A DNA stretch of 64,000 nt, from NCBI GenBank assembly GCA_911728455.2, contig OU452219.1, forward strand, positions 21,297,397-21,361,396, in the 5' to 3' direction. The DNA comes from Marthasterias glacialis (Eukaryota > Echinodermata > Asteroidea > Forcipulatida > Asteriidae). Numbering within the stretch: position 1 is the first letter of the stretch; every line of letters begins with the position of its first letter. Shown piece after piece: positions 1-11,800 of this stretch. The position numbers and the translations under genes are program-made. The notes beneath the pieces are model-generated. The model made no database searches and was not told where the DNA came from. It saw nothing but the letters and a program-made list of their open reading frames with translations.

Positions 1-203
1 TGGGCTTCCTGTTGAGTACCATAAGGATCACTTGGAGTAGCTGCTCTGGCATGATGATTTACCCGTCGTGTGCCTGAAGGATTATTCAAGCTTAAATCGT
101 ATTCCCTTCTTGAGAGAGATTTACTTAATACTGCATAGGCTTGGTTGAGTTCAACAAATGAATGGTGTTGATCACTCTTTTGGGGGTTTACATCAGGGTG
201 TAA
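1..203 (-). CDS. DNAJC4: DNAJC4-like exon with HPD motif
   Basis: The exon begins just after gtttcag (204-210 on the plus strand) and reads LHPDVNPQKS, helix III, then a Ser/Arg/His-rich linker up to the window edge. It is open to position 1 with no donor seen, so it is truncated by the window. Confidence 0.85.
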
Positions 204-1572
204 CTGAAACATAGAATAGAACAATTACAAATCCGTAATATCAGGGCTGGGATGCAATAGTTGTAATCAAAGTGTTGGTAGGTGATGTTTGAAGCTTTGA
301 ATGGTGTGAAGGATAGAAAACTATCTTGTGCTCATCTTTAGGAGAAACTCTGTTCGTCGTCTCCTGCAGACAAGCAGAGTATACTGTTCGAGACGTCGAT
401 ACAACACCGGCTCTTTCCAGAGCCACCACTCCTCCCAAAAGAGCTTTTTACAAGGTTGTACCCGCAAACTTTACTAGTTCACTAGTTATAGTTTCCTAAA
501 GTGTTGGTAAATTAATACAATCATCAGTCAAACATACAAACCCATCTTTTCATGAACTCATAAAAGCATGATGACCTATTTTTATGCCCACCTATACCGC
601 GTGTACATCTATAGTGCCTGTATTTGAACATTGGGCCCCAACCCTAACTCCCCAGAGTGATTTACTTGGATCCTTCCCCACTCTAACAAATTCTAACACC
701 ATAGGGTAACTCAACACCCAAACTGGAGTTTGATGGAATAGGGACTGTTGAGGTTAAAACAGTTGATTTGCTTCCTTCTAAGCAATGTACAAGGATGGAA
801 ATTCATGGTTCCCCAAAACATTCAAATACTCTCTAGACTTGTACAGTCTATTAGGGACATGTACTTTGTCTTATGCAGCCGTGTACGCTAATACACAAAT
901 ATTGAATGCATGTGAGTGCTTTATCGCAGAATGTAATCAAGAGGTGAGATCTGGACTATCTGGAAATGGGAAAGCCAGATTTCAGCAAGTGATTATATTC
1001 TACGACAATGCACGAACGAAATGCATTCAGTATTTGTTTTATATAACTCACACATAGATCCTTGTCATTTGAACACAAGATAGACTCAGTTCCTCATACA
1101 CCCCACACTCTGAACATTCTAAAATAACCTTCAAAACAATGTGGGCGACTACATGTAGGCTCCAACCTTGGGACACAGGCGAGCTATTTTCCATATTCCA
1201 CTCCTGCACTTGATAACAATTTTGTCTCCAAGCAAATTTGAAGCACAGCTTAAAGTAGCACGATACAGGGAGTTAGAACACAATACGCAGGGTGTGATAA
1301 TATTCACCGCCCAATAATTATCCAAATTGGACGGTCCAACGTCGGAGCAGTATGCCAAATAAAGGATGGCACGTGACGTGTGTTCCACCAATCAATTGAC
1401 AAGGATCTGTGTGTGTGTTGTATAGAATGGAATATTACATATTTCCCAAGAATGTTTTACCATCTTTTTCCTAAAAATGTGGACTTACTGTTTTTGAGAG
1501 ATCGATGTATGCTGCTTTAACATCACTTGGACTAGCATTTCTCTTAACACCCAATACCTCATAGTAGTTCTT
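1..1572 (-). CDS. DNAJC4: DNAJC4-like J-domain protein (partial; continues off the left edge)
   Basis: This is a J-domain co-chaperone, a class that stimulates Hsp70 ATPase through the HPD motif. Two exons on the minus strand are clear: 1572-1489 and 203-1, joined in phase 0 (acceptors ctacag and tttcag, donor GTAAGT). The first encodes KNYYEVLGVKRNASPSD and helix II. The second opens with LHPDVNPQ, which carries the HPD triad, then FVELNQAYAVLSKSLSRREY, the helix III and IV signature, and then a polar linker. The FVEL-AY-VLS--SRR-YD pattern after HPD is what I recall for DNAJC4, a small mitochondrial/membrane J protein, rather than DNAJA or DNAJB, which have a G/F-rich linker. The transmembrane part and stop codon lie outside the window. 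The first coding exon is uncertain (see the candidate at 2527-2612). Family assignment is by memory of conserved residues, not by a search. Confidence 0.8.
282..500 (+). repeat. Dispersed repeat with AAACTAT ends and a histone 3' stem-loop
   Basis: The repeat shares its left flank (GATGTTTGAAGCTTTG) and its right part (GGTTGTACCCGCAA, then TTACTAG and ATAGTTTC) with the palindrome at 17247-17426. The core is bounded by inverted AAACTAT and ATAGTTT. It includes the stem-loop at 409-424. Two copies in one window show it is dispersed; the superfamily is not recognised. Confidence 0.6.
409..424 (+). promoter_or_regulatory. Histone mRNA 3'-end type stem-loop
   Basis: The 16-mer GGCTCTTTCCAGAGCC folds as a 6-bp stem with a 4-base loop and is followed by ACCAC, as in metazoan replication-dependent histone mRNAs (stem-loop then ACCCA or ACCA). 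CAAAAGAG lies about 12 bases downstream, loosely like the U7-binding element. No histone coding sequence precedes it, so it is probably a captured or fossil 3' flank inside a repeat. Confidence 0.55.
1489..1572 (-). CDS. DNAJC4: DNAJC4-like exon with J-domain helices I and II
   Basis: These 84 bases give 28 codons starting KNYYEVLGV and ending IDLSKT, directly followed by GTAAGTCC. The acceptor is ctacag. An alternative acceptor ten bases upstream (exon start 1582, after cactaag) would match the phase of the candidate first exon better. Confidence 0.85.
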
Positions 1573-2526
1573 CTGTAGTAAACTTAGTGAATGAAAATAA
1601 ACCAACAAATCATGTTAAAATCATTCACTTTGGCAACTAAAATGATGCAAGTAAATCATGATCAGCTTAATCCAGATTTCCGAGTATATTCTGGTTTTCT
1701 TGTAGGATGCTTCAAGGGGTCAGACCCTAACACTCCTATAGCCCCACTAGCAAGCTCTGATCCATGCCGAAAGCTACATGGTTCCAATCTGTACTGACTT
1801 CATAAAATTTCAACACGGTTCAAATCTGCTCTGCTTTCACACTGCCCCACGTGAAATCAGCTTTTTTTTTCTGCACGTGTAAATCTCTACATGGGTCAAC
1901 CCACCTCTCGAGCAGGGTTGGTTTTGAGCAGTCTACATGGGTCAACGCCGGATTGAAAGGTTGTAGTGTGAAAAGTCTGTCAAACTTACAAGGGTCGGAC
2001 CCGTGTCCAACACAGAGATTTTTCATCTTGTAACAAGGCCTTAGATCCTCTTTGCCAAAATGAAGGACTAAGAAGGACTGAGGGCTGCAGGCCCAAATAA
2101 CAATTGCCTATCACTGGGTCAGGCATTCCAATCTTATCTACGTCCAAGCATGTTGGTGTGAAGTGATAAAGGAGAGGAGGATAGAGGAGGATTGAGGTCA
2201 CCTGTAGGCAAAACTGCCTTATTAATCTGGATGAGCTCAATCACTTGTGAAACCTTTTGCTGAGCTTCTACCAGGCGCACTACTGTCTTCTATTTGAAGA
2301 GCCCTTTTGTTTCATTATCCAAAACATAAATAACGTTGTCAGGTCTGATACTTCACAGAGGCAATTGCCTCAATGCTCCCTAGGCACTGCCTTGGTGCCC
2401 TTGAAATGTTCTTGTAGAAATTCAAAAACAGAGGTGCCCATTATTAAGGAAAAACTGCCTTGCCCTTAAAAGAGCAAAGCATCAGGCAAGTGATGGAATA
2501 ATAACAACGCACGACTGTACACATAC
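1573..2526. repeat. Intron or upstream stretch with degenerate repeats
   Basis: The interval 1711-2020 contains direct copies of CAAGGG(G)TC-GACCC and several ACATGGGTCAAC motifs between weak inverted TTTCACACT and AGTGTGAAAA ends, so it looks like an old MITE. The interval 2350-2480 resembles 63760-63900 (GCCTTGGTGCCCTTGAAATG, then CAGAGGTGCCC), marking a second dispersed repeat family. Confidence 0.4.
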
Positions 2527-2612
2527 CTTTGATTTTGTGATGAAAAAGACCTTGTGACGAGTTGACCAAGATATCTCTGGCATTTTAAGCACATGACAAA
2601 TGTTTTCTCCAT
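2527..2612 (-). CDS. Possible first coding exon of the DNAJC4-like gene
   Basis: A short open reading frame starts at ATG 2612 (a second ATG lies at 2594). It has a basic, hydroxylated stretch, LGQLVTRSFSSQNQ, that resembles a mitochondrial presequence, and ends at AAAG|GTATGT. An in-frame TGA lies upstream of the ATG. It ends in phase 2, whereas the next exon from 1572 needs phase 0. Using the alternative acceptor with exon start at 1582 restores phase and gives QSLLQKNYYEV. The position and presequence character are suggestive only. Confidence 0.35.
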
Positions 2613-5266
2613 CTCACACCTCAGTTTCCTAAAGTGAAATCAAAAAACATTGTTTCTCTCCTTTCAACTTCATAACAATATTTTTAAAATTAATTTGCAC
2701 AATGCGATAGTGTTCTGCGGATGTGGGAGTGTAGTTTCAGAGACCAAAAATGGCATTAGCCCAACATGGAGAGACTGCCAAGAGATCTGTACGTTTAAGA
2801 CTAGGTTTTGTAAAGACGAGGTAAGTTTATTTAAGACTAGGCACGTTAAGACCATAAATTATTGAGACACTCATTCTCATTTTACAGCAATCTCCCAAAT
2901 AAACCTTAATGCATATGGCGCCGTCAGTTTAGAGGTCAAAACATTGGGACACATATGTCAGATAATGTCAAAATGTTAAAAAGTGTTGTACTGTCTATAC
3001 GCGTCCAGTAACTTGGACTACAATTTACAAAGACAACTTCACAAATACATTTTACTTGTTTTAGGCTCAACACAGTAATGAACGCATGCCTTATGCCGTG
3101 AAACGAGGTGCATGCTGGTCTTGATAGTGACAACTTTTGCATGCACCTCTTTCCACGTCTTAGCGTGTGCGTCCCCATTTAACTGTATTGCGCGTAAAAT
3201 GTAAATGTAAGTTGTCTATGTTATATCATGGCGGAAGGAACAGATACAGCTACCACCACAGTCACAACTTGACAAGTTACCAACCATACACATGGATGGA
3301 TCGGAGTAAGCACGTCACCTCACAATCACATGAAAGTTTACGACAGAAGGCCCTAATAATATAACATGAAGTAGGTCTAGAGTAACTAATGTCGATAAAA
3401 CAGTTATTAGCCCTACTATGTCAATTTTTCTTACAGTTACCTACGATTACGAGAACAGACCCAGCAGCAGAATAACCTCTATCCCTCCAGCTGTATCGGC
3501 GGATTGCTGATGCCCGAATGCCGTAGATTGGAACTTACATAACACAAGTCAAGCCTTTTCGAAATCGCAACTAGGCTTCGACTTTGGCTTCACGCTCTTT
3601 TGAAGCCTTGTTGAATATAGCAAAGTTCACACTGCTGCCAAAGCCTAAGCCAAAGTTGAAGCCGTAACTGAAGCCATGGCTTCAAAAAGGCACACAAGAG
3701 GGCGCACAACGTCCCCATCGGTCTTAGTAAACCGTTGTTTACTTCGTGTGTTTGTGTTAAATGATTGCTCACTCGTGCACAAAAAAGACAAATATTATGT
3801 GTTTTTACTTCACCGTAAGCTAGGCTATCATTTTTTTTTAAAACAATTCAAACCGTAATGAAACGCCTTTAAACCGGGGAAGCTGAAGTGTTATTTTTAT
3901 TTATTTTTTATTTATTCCACTTTGTGGGCCGGAGGGGCTGATATTAACTGAAATGTTCAACATTTACAAAGTAGTCGGGAAATGTGAGGGCGCTGTTCGG
4001 TTTGAGTCGTTTAGAGTGACATGCCCTTTTTAACAATAGTGACAACCATTGTTTCCCCTTACCTACATTATTATGTTAGTCTCTTCCTCCATGGTCTTAC
4101 ACGCTCGAGTCCCTCAGTTATTTTCTAGCCTGTTTTTGTTTGTTTTGTTTTGTTTTGGTTTTTTAAATGTTTGTTGAACCAAAATAACACTTTTATTTCT
4201 ATCAAGGTCCGTTAAATAATTACAAATAATTATACTTTTAAATTTGTTGATTCATATTTTTTTCCCTCTTTTTTTTATTTGTTTCCAACTACATCCTTGA
4301 GATTAAAATTAATGTCAATACATTGTACATTCTTCTAGCAGAGAACCTGTATGTGTTTGAACACATTCAAAAAAAGGGTTTTTTTATGTGATTGGGACTG
4401 ATTGTTTGTTTTAGTGTCACCGAAAGCCTGACTCTAACTCTGAATTTCATGATGGCGACGTCGTACTAAAAGGAAATGGGTAAATGCATGTTAATAAACT
4501 ACCTAGCAACCAAGCTAACAACAATAAGCGATGATATCACGCTTGACTTGCATTTGTACCGTAGAGGACGATGCACCAATCATAATGTATGGAGTATAAC
4601 GGTGATGGTCGTACCGACTTTACCACAGTTGTCTCTGAGGTTTTTATCCACAACAACACTCAGCGTATGTCAATGGACCGATGCTAACACCAGGGGAAGG
4701 CTATACATCAATACACGGTTTAATATCTCTGCATTTATAATTTCATCATTGTTTTGCAAACCAAAATGTGGTATATCAAGTACTTCGTGGAATCAGGAAT
4801 AACGACGACCGCTGTATGTGAATGGTAGGATCAGATGAATATCAGGATTTAAGCATTGGTCATACTCCTACACACACGGGTCATCAGCCGGTTAGCCGAT
4901 TGCCGCACAGCACACAGCACAAAAAATACTGCCCGTTTAGTAATACATTATGGTTGGAGAAACAATTTAATTGATTTCTGCTTACTGGCATAAGTATGCC
5001 GTGCTGCGGTTAATTGGAAGACGTTTTTTAATTTATTTTGTTATTGGACCTGGATATCACTTCGTTCCTTATAAAATAATGTGTCTATTGTCCATAAATG
5101 GAGATTGGGACGGAAGATGTGGCCGCACAAATCAAGAGATGCTGCAGCGACCGCAAAACAAAATATGGCGGGCTGTTTAATATGCCGCCCGTGTTTTCTG
5201 TGGCAATTTAAACACTGTTTTCCTTGAAGCTCGGTAGATATTTCACGGGAAAAACAGAAAAACTAA
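2613..5266. other. Intergenic region between the divergent DNAJC4-like and globin genes
   Basis: No supported gene. The interval 3550-3690 is a fold-back rich in GAAGCC and GGCTTC. The interval 3890-4290 is T-rich low complexity. Because the two flanking genes are transcribed away from each other, their promoters should lie in this interval. Confidence 0.5.
5070..5076 (+). promoter_or_regulatory. Candidate TATA box of the globin gene
   Basis: TATAAAA lies 191 bases upstream of the globin ATG, with ATTGG (an inverted CCAAT) at about 5043. Both are short, common motifs in AT-rich DNA. At least one upstream ATG (ATGGCGGGC, near 5164) opens a short reading frame in the presumed leader. Confidence 0.25.
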
Positions 5267-5457
5267 ATGGGTTGTGCTTCATCCGTTACGGAGGAGAGGA
5301 CCAGAAACGGTACAGCCGGTGGCATCCCTGAACCGGACGCCCCACCGCCGACAGACCCAAGACTACCCTTAACAGCTCGACAAAAATTCAGCCTGGAAAA
5401 ATCATGGAAAGCGGTGCAAAGAAGCCTAGAGGCAGTTGGAATGAATGCTCTGATTAG
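5267..5457 (+). CDS. Globin exon 1: MGC acylation signal, Pro-rich extension, helices A-B
   Basis: The exon encodes residues 1-63 plus two bases and ends ATTAG|GTGGGT. Reading past this donor gives no globin-like residues, which confirms the splice. Confidence 0.88.
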
Positions 5458-8400
5458 GTGGGTACATTCACGATTGTTCACTCAGTATTATGTTTTCATA
5501 CAACATCCACAGCATACACAAATGGTAGAATCCAGAAATAATGCCTTTACTAGTCTCCGCTTCTTTTGGATTAAATCCCGAATACACCATCAGAAACAAA
5601 GCAAAACGGAAGTATATAAATACCGTGCATTGTTTGAATGCGAAAGTCTTTTTTGGATTATAAAACGTAAGCAGTGTCCTCGACACCGACGGAATCGGTT
5701 AGAGGCTATTTTTCCGTGAGACCATCTCACACTGAAACCATCGCACTGTATAATGCCAAACAACGCTGAGACCATTCTCATTTTCACCATAGGTCAATCT
5801 CAGTCTATACTAGTCTCACTCCGAGGCCGTCTCACTGAGAGATCTTATCACTGTGGTGAGTCAATCTCAGCCATCTCACTCTGAGACAATCTCTACATTA
5901 GACCACCTCACTCCGAGGTCGTCTCACCTGAGACAATCTCTATACTTAAGACCATCTCACTCTGAAGCGATCTCACTGTGATTCAGTCTCACTTTCAGTC
6001 CATCTCACGGTGAGGCCGTCTTATTCTCAATCTCTATATGTGAGACCATTTCACTCTGAAGCGAGTTCTCTTTGAGTCAATCTCACCGTGAGGCCGTCTC
6101 ACTCTGAGACAATCTCTATGACATGAGACCGTCTCAATCTGAAGCGATCTCAGTTTGAGTTAATCTCACACATATCAGTCCATCTCATTGTGGGGTTAGC
6201 TCGCTCTGAGGCCATTTACTCTGAGATCACCCCACTGTGACTAAGTCTTACTGCAAGGCTGTCACATCGTCTGACCGCATCAAACACCTTACATTATTAT
6301 AATTATATTATTTTGAAGTCCATGCATATACCTCTATGCCCTTGCACCAAGTACTGTAGGACATAACGCAAATATTGGGAAATGATGGGATTTTGACATA
6401 ATCGGTTAAATTTAAAGATATTGTTTGTTTGTAACAAGTTTCCAGATGAGCCAAATTGTACAATTCAATATAAAGTTAAATAACAAAGGCATAGTTTGAA
6501 TTTAGAAACACATTCGTGACAAAAAAAAAATAATTGAACGGTCTCATGAAATGCATAAAATCATTTTTTTTTTTTTTTTAGTAACTTAGACTATTGTTTA
6601 TGAAAATTAAACTATTCAAATACATAAATACTTTAGCCAAGCCCCATGAGTTTAGTGAACAGTTTACCGAAAAATTAAATGTTTTATCAATAATAGTGGA
6701 AAACTGGTTTCAAAGGAGAAATCGATACTATGACGACGACTTGTCGTGATTTCATGCTATATGCATACAAGACAATCTTTTCCTATATCTGATGTCACAC
6801 AGAGATCCAAACGCCATGTAGACTGGGCACGTTCCAAATCTTATAAAACGCTCACTTGGGTTTGAACATTAAAATTCTGTGTGTTTTACATAATTATGTA
6901 GTTACCCATTAACCATTACGATACGCCCATACACACGGAGTGTATAGCTTAAGAATCATCTAGCATTGCCTTCCTACAACAGAATAATTGGTGATAAAAA
7001 AAAACATTCCAACAATCCAACTATGAGGTCAAGGTTTTACAGAAACCTTATTTTATGTTGGAAAAAAATGTGTTAATTTTTTTTTCATTATTCGAGACAT
7101 CTCTACAATTTTAGGAGTGGGAAATATTTTCTCTGGTGACATGGTGCGGGAGTAGGAGCGTGAAGTAGATAATATTTAATTAAATGAATTATTATGAACA
7201 TTGTTTATGAGTTAGTGCTGGTACAATGGTTTGAATAGATTTGAACCATAATTTCACCAGTTTCATTCAAGTGCAATCACTCACACTCTTCCACATATTT
7301 GACTAAGAGTCGTTCTTGCTTTTCTGTCTATATATTCTAAATTGTATTTGTGCATGGTGGAAGGAATCCAATCGTGGTTAGGAAATTATTATTCATCCAC
7401 CATCGAGTCCTATATAATTAAAAGTTCACGAACACTCAACGAACGTGTCAGTAGTGCGTTGGTTAATAAATATGTTGCCATAGCGTGCTAGGTAACACGT
7501 TGTATCCACGGCAGTTTTCCGCAGCATCTTCAACATTATCTCAATGTAATATTCCAGCATCTGATGCAGTCGTGTACCAGAACCATAATATCAAAATGTA
7601 CTTTGATCTATACTATACGTACCGCTTAAAACCACGCTTGTTGTGAAGACTCCGCTATACGGCTACAGTTTATAATTCAAAAGGAAGGTTATACAAAAGG
7701 GCATTACATGCTGTAAAAAACACTTTGAACATTTAATTTGTATTTATTTATTTATTATTCAGAAGCAAACTCCCTGTAGACTGTAACCGAATCCGTCTGT
7801 TTTGTCAATTTAATTCCAATAGTGTGTTAACTTTATTCAGATTGTTAATCAACCATGACTGCCCGTTTATTATTATTATTATTATTATTATTATTGAATG
7901 CTCTCGTGTCTTATCAACATATAAATAACGTAGCTTTCTATAGCTACCTTGAGACTTCACTGGAGATGCAGAGACATACAAGCTCTGTTGCCTGTTGGTC
8001 TGTAGGCCTACATAGCCCATTATGATAAATACAATTCATTTCAATTACAATGATACAATGACATTTCAAATCTATTGTCAACTTAGGATTTGGCTGCCTC
8101 AATGTAAGGTCCATAATTTAAGCGAGTCTCATTAGAGTATCTGAGTTTTTAAATTATGTAATTCATACTCTTTCAAGACCACAGAATGGTATGCCTTTTT
8201 CAGAATCTGTATAATGTCCGTATGAGGGTAAAATAGACTGGTTCCTGAAATCCGTCCTCGGTTTCTGTTGCTTCGCAACCCCTTTATTTTTATTTCCAAT
8301 CTGCATATTCGAAATGTTTTATTTCATCAGCATAATCATTTTGGGATTTCCAAATGCGCGCCATTCATTTAGGTTGCGTGTTCATTAACATTATACTCAC

Positions 8401-8846
8401 ATACAATGAATGATCTAAATGACCTTAGTGATCATCGTATTCATTACTGCAAACCATTCAGAAGGCAAACAAACATTTAGAATTATCATACTAACTACGT
8501 TAGTATATGCAGGACTGTAGCAGTTTTCCCCTCCATGGCCACATTGTTCACAGTTCGTGTTTGATGGCTTTAGATTGTATACAATGGAAGCCTAGGCTGT
8601 GCCACTAGCAGTTTTTACCGAGAGGCGTGTATTGCTCGGCCTCGATACCCATTATCTACAGCGGGAGACAGCAACCGTGTAAGAGAGACTCTAGTCCCAT
8701 GTGCTTAGAGGCATGCATTCGACCTGATTAATGGCAATATTATTATTTTGGTCTTTTACTCACGGTCTTACCAGCAAATTGGCTGCCCAAAACGTTGTCT
8801 GGTGTGAAACACAATATTCACTACCACTGTTCTGCCCTCTCGGATT

Positions 8847-8877
<31 letters not shown>

Positions 8878-11800
8878 CCACACACACACAAAAAACATTC
8901 CACACTTAAGTACCCTTCTTAATCAGCTAGCGTTATCAAGTTAGAATCAAATATTTAAACAATACTTAACATAATGGATGTTTCTATTTCGGTGAATTTA
9001 AACCGTGTAAAATAATGCATTTTGGAACCTTGTCCATTGTTAAATTGTGAAAAGTAAATCCACTTTCCACCCATGACGTCTGTGCAGAAACATCTCATAT
9101 TAATTTTTCAATGCTTTTATCATTAATGATTTATAATTGACTGAATTAATGAAGTATTTATATTTACCGACAAATCCCAAGGCCGTTGGCTTTTAACAAC
9201 TAAAAGGGCAATATCTATATTATTTTGAAGAGCTAAAACTTAAAAATTGTCAACACATTTTCAAACTAGAACTTAAGAGAACACAATTATACCTGAGTGA
9301 CACTGACATCAAATCTTGGTTGCATTTCATCATCTTCACTCATTCGGTGGTGGAGACGAGAGATATCAAACGAACAGAAACGAAACTGTTCAAACAATGT
9401 GGTGTATACTTGTAAATAAGCAATATTTTTGACAGCAAGAGGGCGCAATACAAATTCCATTTTGAAAGTACACAAATATTTCAAATCATTTTCCAAGCAA
9501 ATGTCTTACACTGATTACATTGTAAAACTGTCAATAAAAAAACCACAACAATTGTATAATAACTGCTTTGTTAGAATTCTAATTGCATCTGGTTTACCAC
9601 TCTATTTCTATGGTTTGACCCCAATCTACCCCAAAGGGCGCCCTCTTGCAGTCAAAAATAAGGCATTATTACACCACCCCCTCGTTGTCTCTAACCCCTC
9701 CAATCCCACCCACCCCCGCAAAAAACCAACAACAACAACAACAACAACGAACAAACAAAACACACACACAAAAAACACTCAAAAAACAAAACAATAGACA
9801 AGTTCAACTTCGTAAGGGGCTTCTGGTTATGTCGGATACCATAAAAAATAAAAAGATTAAAAAAATACTCTTCATATCACCCCATGCTTAGATTCTGCCT
9901 TGTAATTGGTTTAGAGCGTGTCGCAAGATATGTTTTATTTTTACTAAAAAAGCCGCGCGAGCGCAACGCACTATACCCATAGCAACCAATGTACTACACC
10001 CATAGCAGCCAATGTACTATATATATAGCAACCAATGTACAAGACCATGGCAACCAATGTACTACACCCATAACAACCAGTGTATATCCGTTGCAAAGGC
10101 ATCTTCTTGGTACATTGAAATTTATGTTAGTGTGTGGTAGGGGTTCTACAAAACAAATATTGCCTGCTTTTACTCGTGCTATTGTCAAAACTACGACTAC
10201 CTCGCGATCCCCGGAGTGGTCTGTTTCCCCCCGGGCTCGCCTCGGGAAAATAATGGAAAGCTCCAGGGATCACCTCGGGTGTCGTAGTTATAACCATATC
10301 ACTCGAAGCAGTCAATACTGATATACTGTCTTAGTTACGACTATGATTCTTAAAGCCCCAGCTCAACATTGGCAAACTGAGTGTAAATGCTTCCATTCCT
10401 TGCACAAATCAAGATATTTGTAATAAAACCAAACTTTGCAAATGTCAGCTCATTTCGTTGTTCCATTTGCAAGAAAAGAGTAAAAAGGCATTCAGCATTT
10501 GTGTCCGCATTCCCATAGTTTTCGTCTCACTGAGACGAAAACTATTTTTGGATCTTATTTCATTTATTATTTAAAAACGATAACACTTCAGGCAGAAATA
10601 TTTCAAGAAAGGTTTTCTACCATCATTATCTTGATACCATGTAAGGTATGTGTAAATCTGTAAACATTTATATTTTTTTCCCTTACCAATGTTGAGCTGG
10701 GGCTTTAAAGCCACAAGAGTTTCTGTGAAATGACGATAAATATTTAAATAAATAAAGCGGCATGCTTAAAGCATTTCCGTGGAAATCAGTCAGAAATCGT
10801 AACAAGAGATCACTATCACTACAAATGCGGTTTTTCTGTATGATTGTATACCCTATTGCTTCAGGCACTGTCATAACAATTCATACATCGTGTAGTTTCT
10901 TCACTGGTAACAAAAGACTAAGAGGGAAATGGCTCTCAAGTTTCATCGATCGAGAAAGACTGAATTTCTCCGTCTTTACTTTAAAGCTCGTGAAGTACTT
11001 ATAAAGGTCCTATGAAGTGGCATATTTTCATATTACATTTTGTGATATTACTACAAATTAGTACTTACTATTTTTATGATTTTTTTTATTACCTTTTTAA
11101 TTATCCCTCAAAATTTGTGTTATCCGTTTCGATATCGCCTGGTGGCGCCCTTTCGTGACGTATATCGAGGCACCGAATGACAATGCAAACGCAGTGGCAA
11201 TGCACATCCCTGACCTTTTAGCTCAGGTATGTTTCAATGCATTTTGGCATCTGTGGAATAAACGGAATTTTCCATATAACATAACAGCCAAATATCAAGA
11301 GATTTGTCCAAAGAAACTAAGCGCACTAAATTACATATCGATCACCGCGCACCGACCGACAGTATTTGCCTTTGTCTATGTCACAAATGTTCCCCTTCAC
11401 GGGAGTAGGTCTCTCCCCTTGCTTATAGTTTTTACTTTGAACAAAATTTGCACTTATAGGTCAATGTGGGCATATAGTTTAAACTGGAACAAAATTTCTA
11501 ATTCAGTGGAAGTTTGCTTTTACACGACTTTTGCGTTACTTCTTCTAGATTATTCAAGAAATTCCCTGACACGCAAGACTGGTTTCCCTTGTTTAAGGGA
11601 AAGACTGAGGAGCAACTCAGAGAAGATGAGACTTTTCAATCCCATGCAAATGCGTTGATGTCTGTGTTCGATGAATCAGTGGAGAATTTAGGAGATGTAG
11701 ACGAAGCGATCAAACTTCTGACCAAAACGGGTAAAAGACATGCAAAACTAGGCATAGAAGCTGACGTAATATTGGTGAGTAATAATGCTATATTACACAG

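Larger units (their letters stand above)
204..1488. other. Intron of the DNAJC4-like gene, with a repeat carrying a histone-type stem-loop
   Basis: No other coding signal is visible. The notable content is the repeat around 282-500 listed separately. The rest is unremarkable AT-rich sequence. Confidence 0.6.
5458..11548 (+). other. Globin intron 1 (6.1 kb)
   Basis: No second gene is supported. The intron holds the satellite at 5718-6262, microsatellites at 7866-7896 (TTA), 8850-8890 (CA) and 9727-9790 (CAA/CA), a 23-bp tandem repeat, a GC-rich fold-back and a TTAA-flanked MITE. Long stretches such as 6300-7700 and 8000-8700 show nothing but AT-rich sequence. Confidence 0.7.

Noticed and set aside
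5458-5719. Globin exon 1 continuing as a 150-residue single-exon protein
   Set aside because: The residues after LIR are not globin-like and a GTGGGT donor lies exactly at the conserved B-helix intron position.
11155-11658. 167-codon plus-strand open frame overlapping globin exon 2
   Set aside because: It runs through intron sequence and reads exon 2 out of the globin frame. The globin frame has the haem histidines and matching splice phases.
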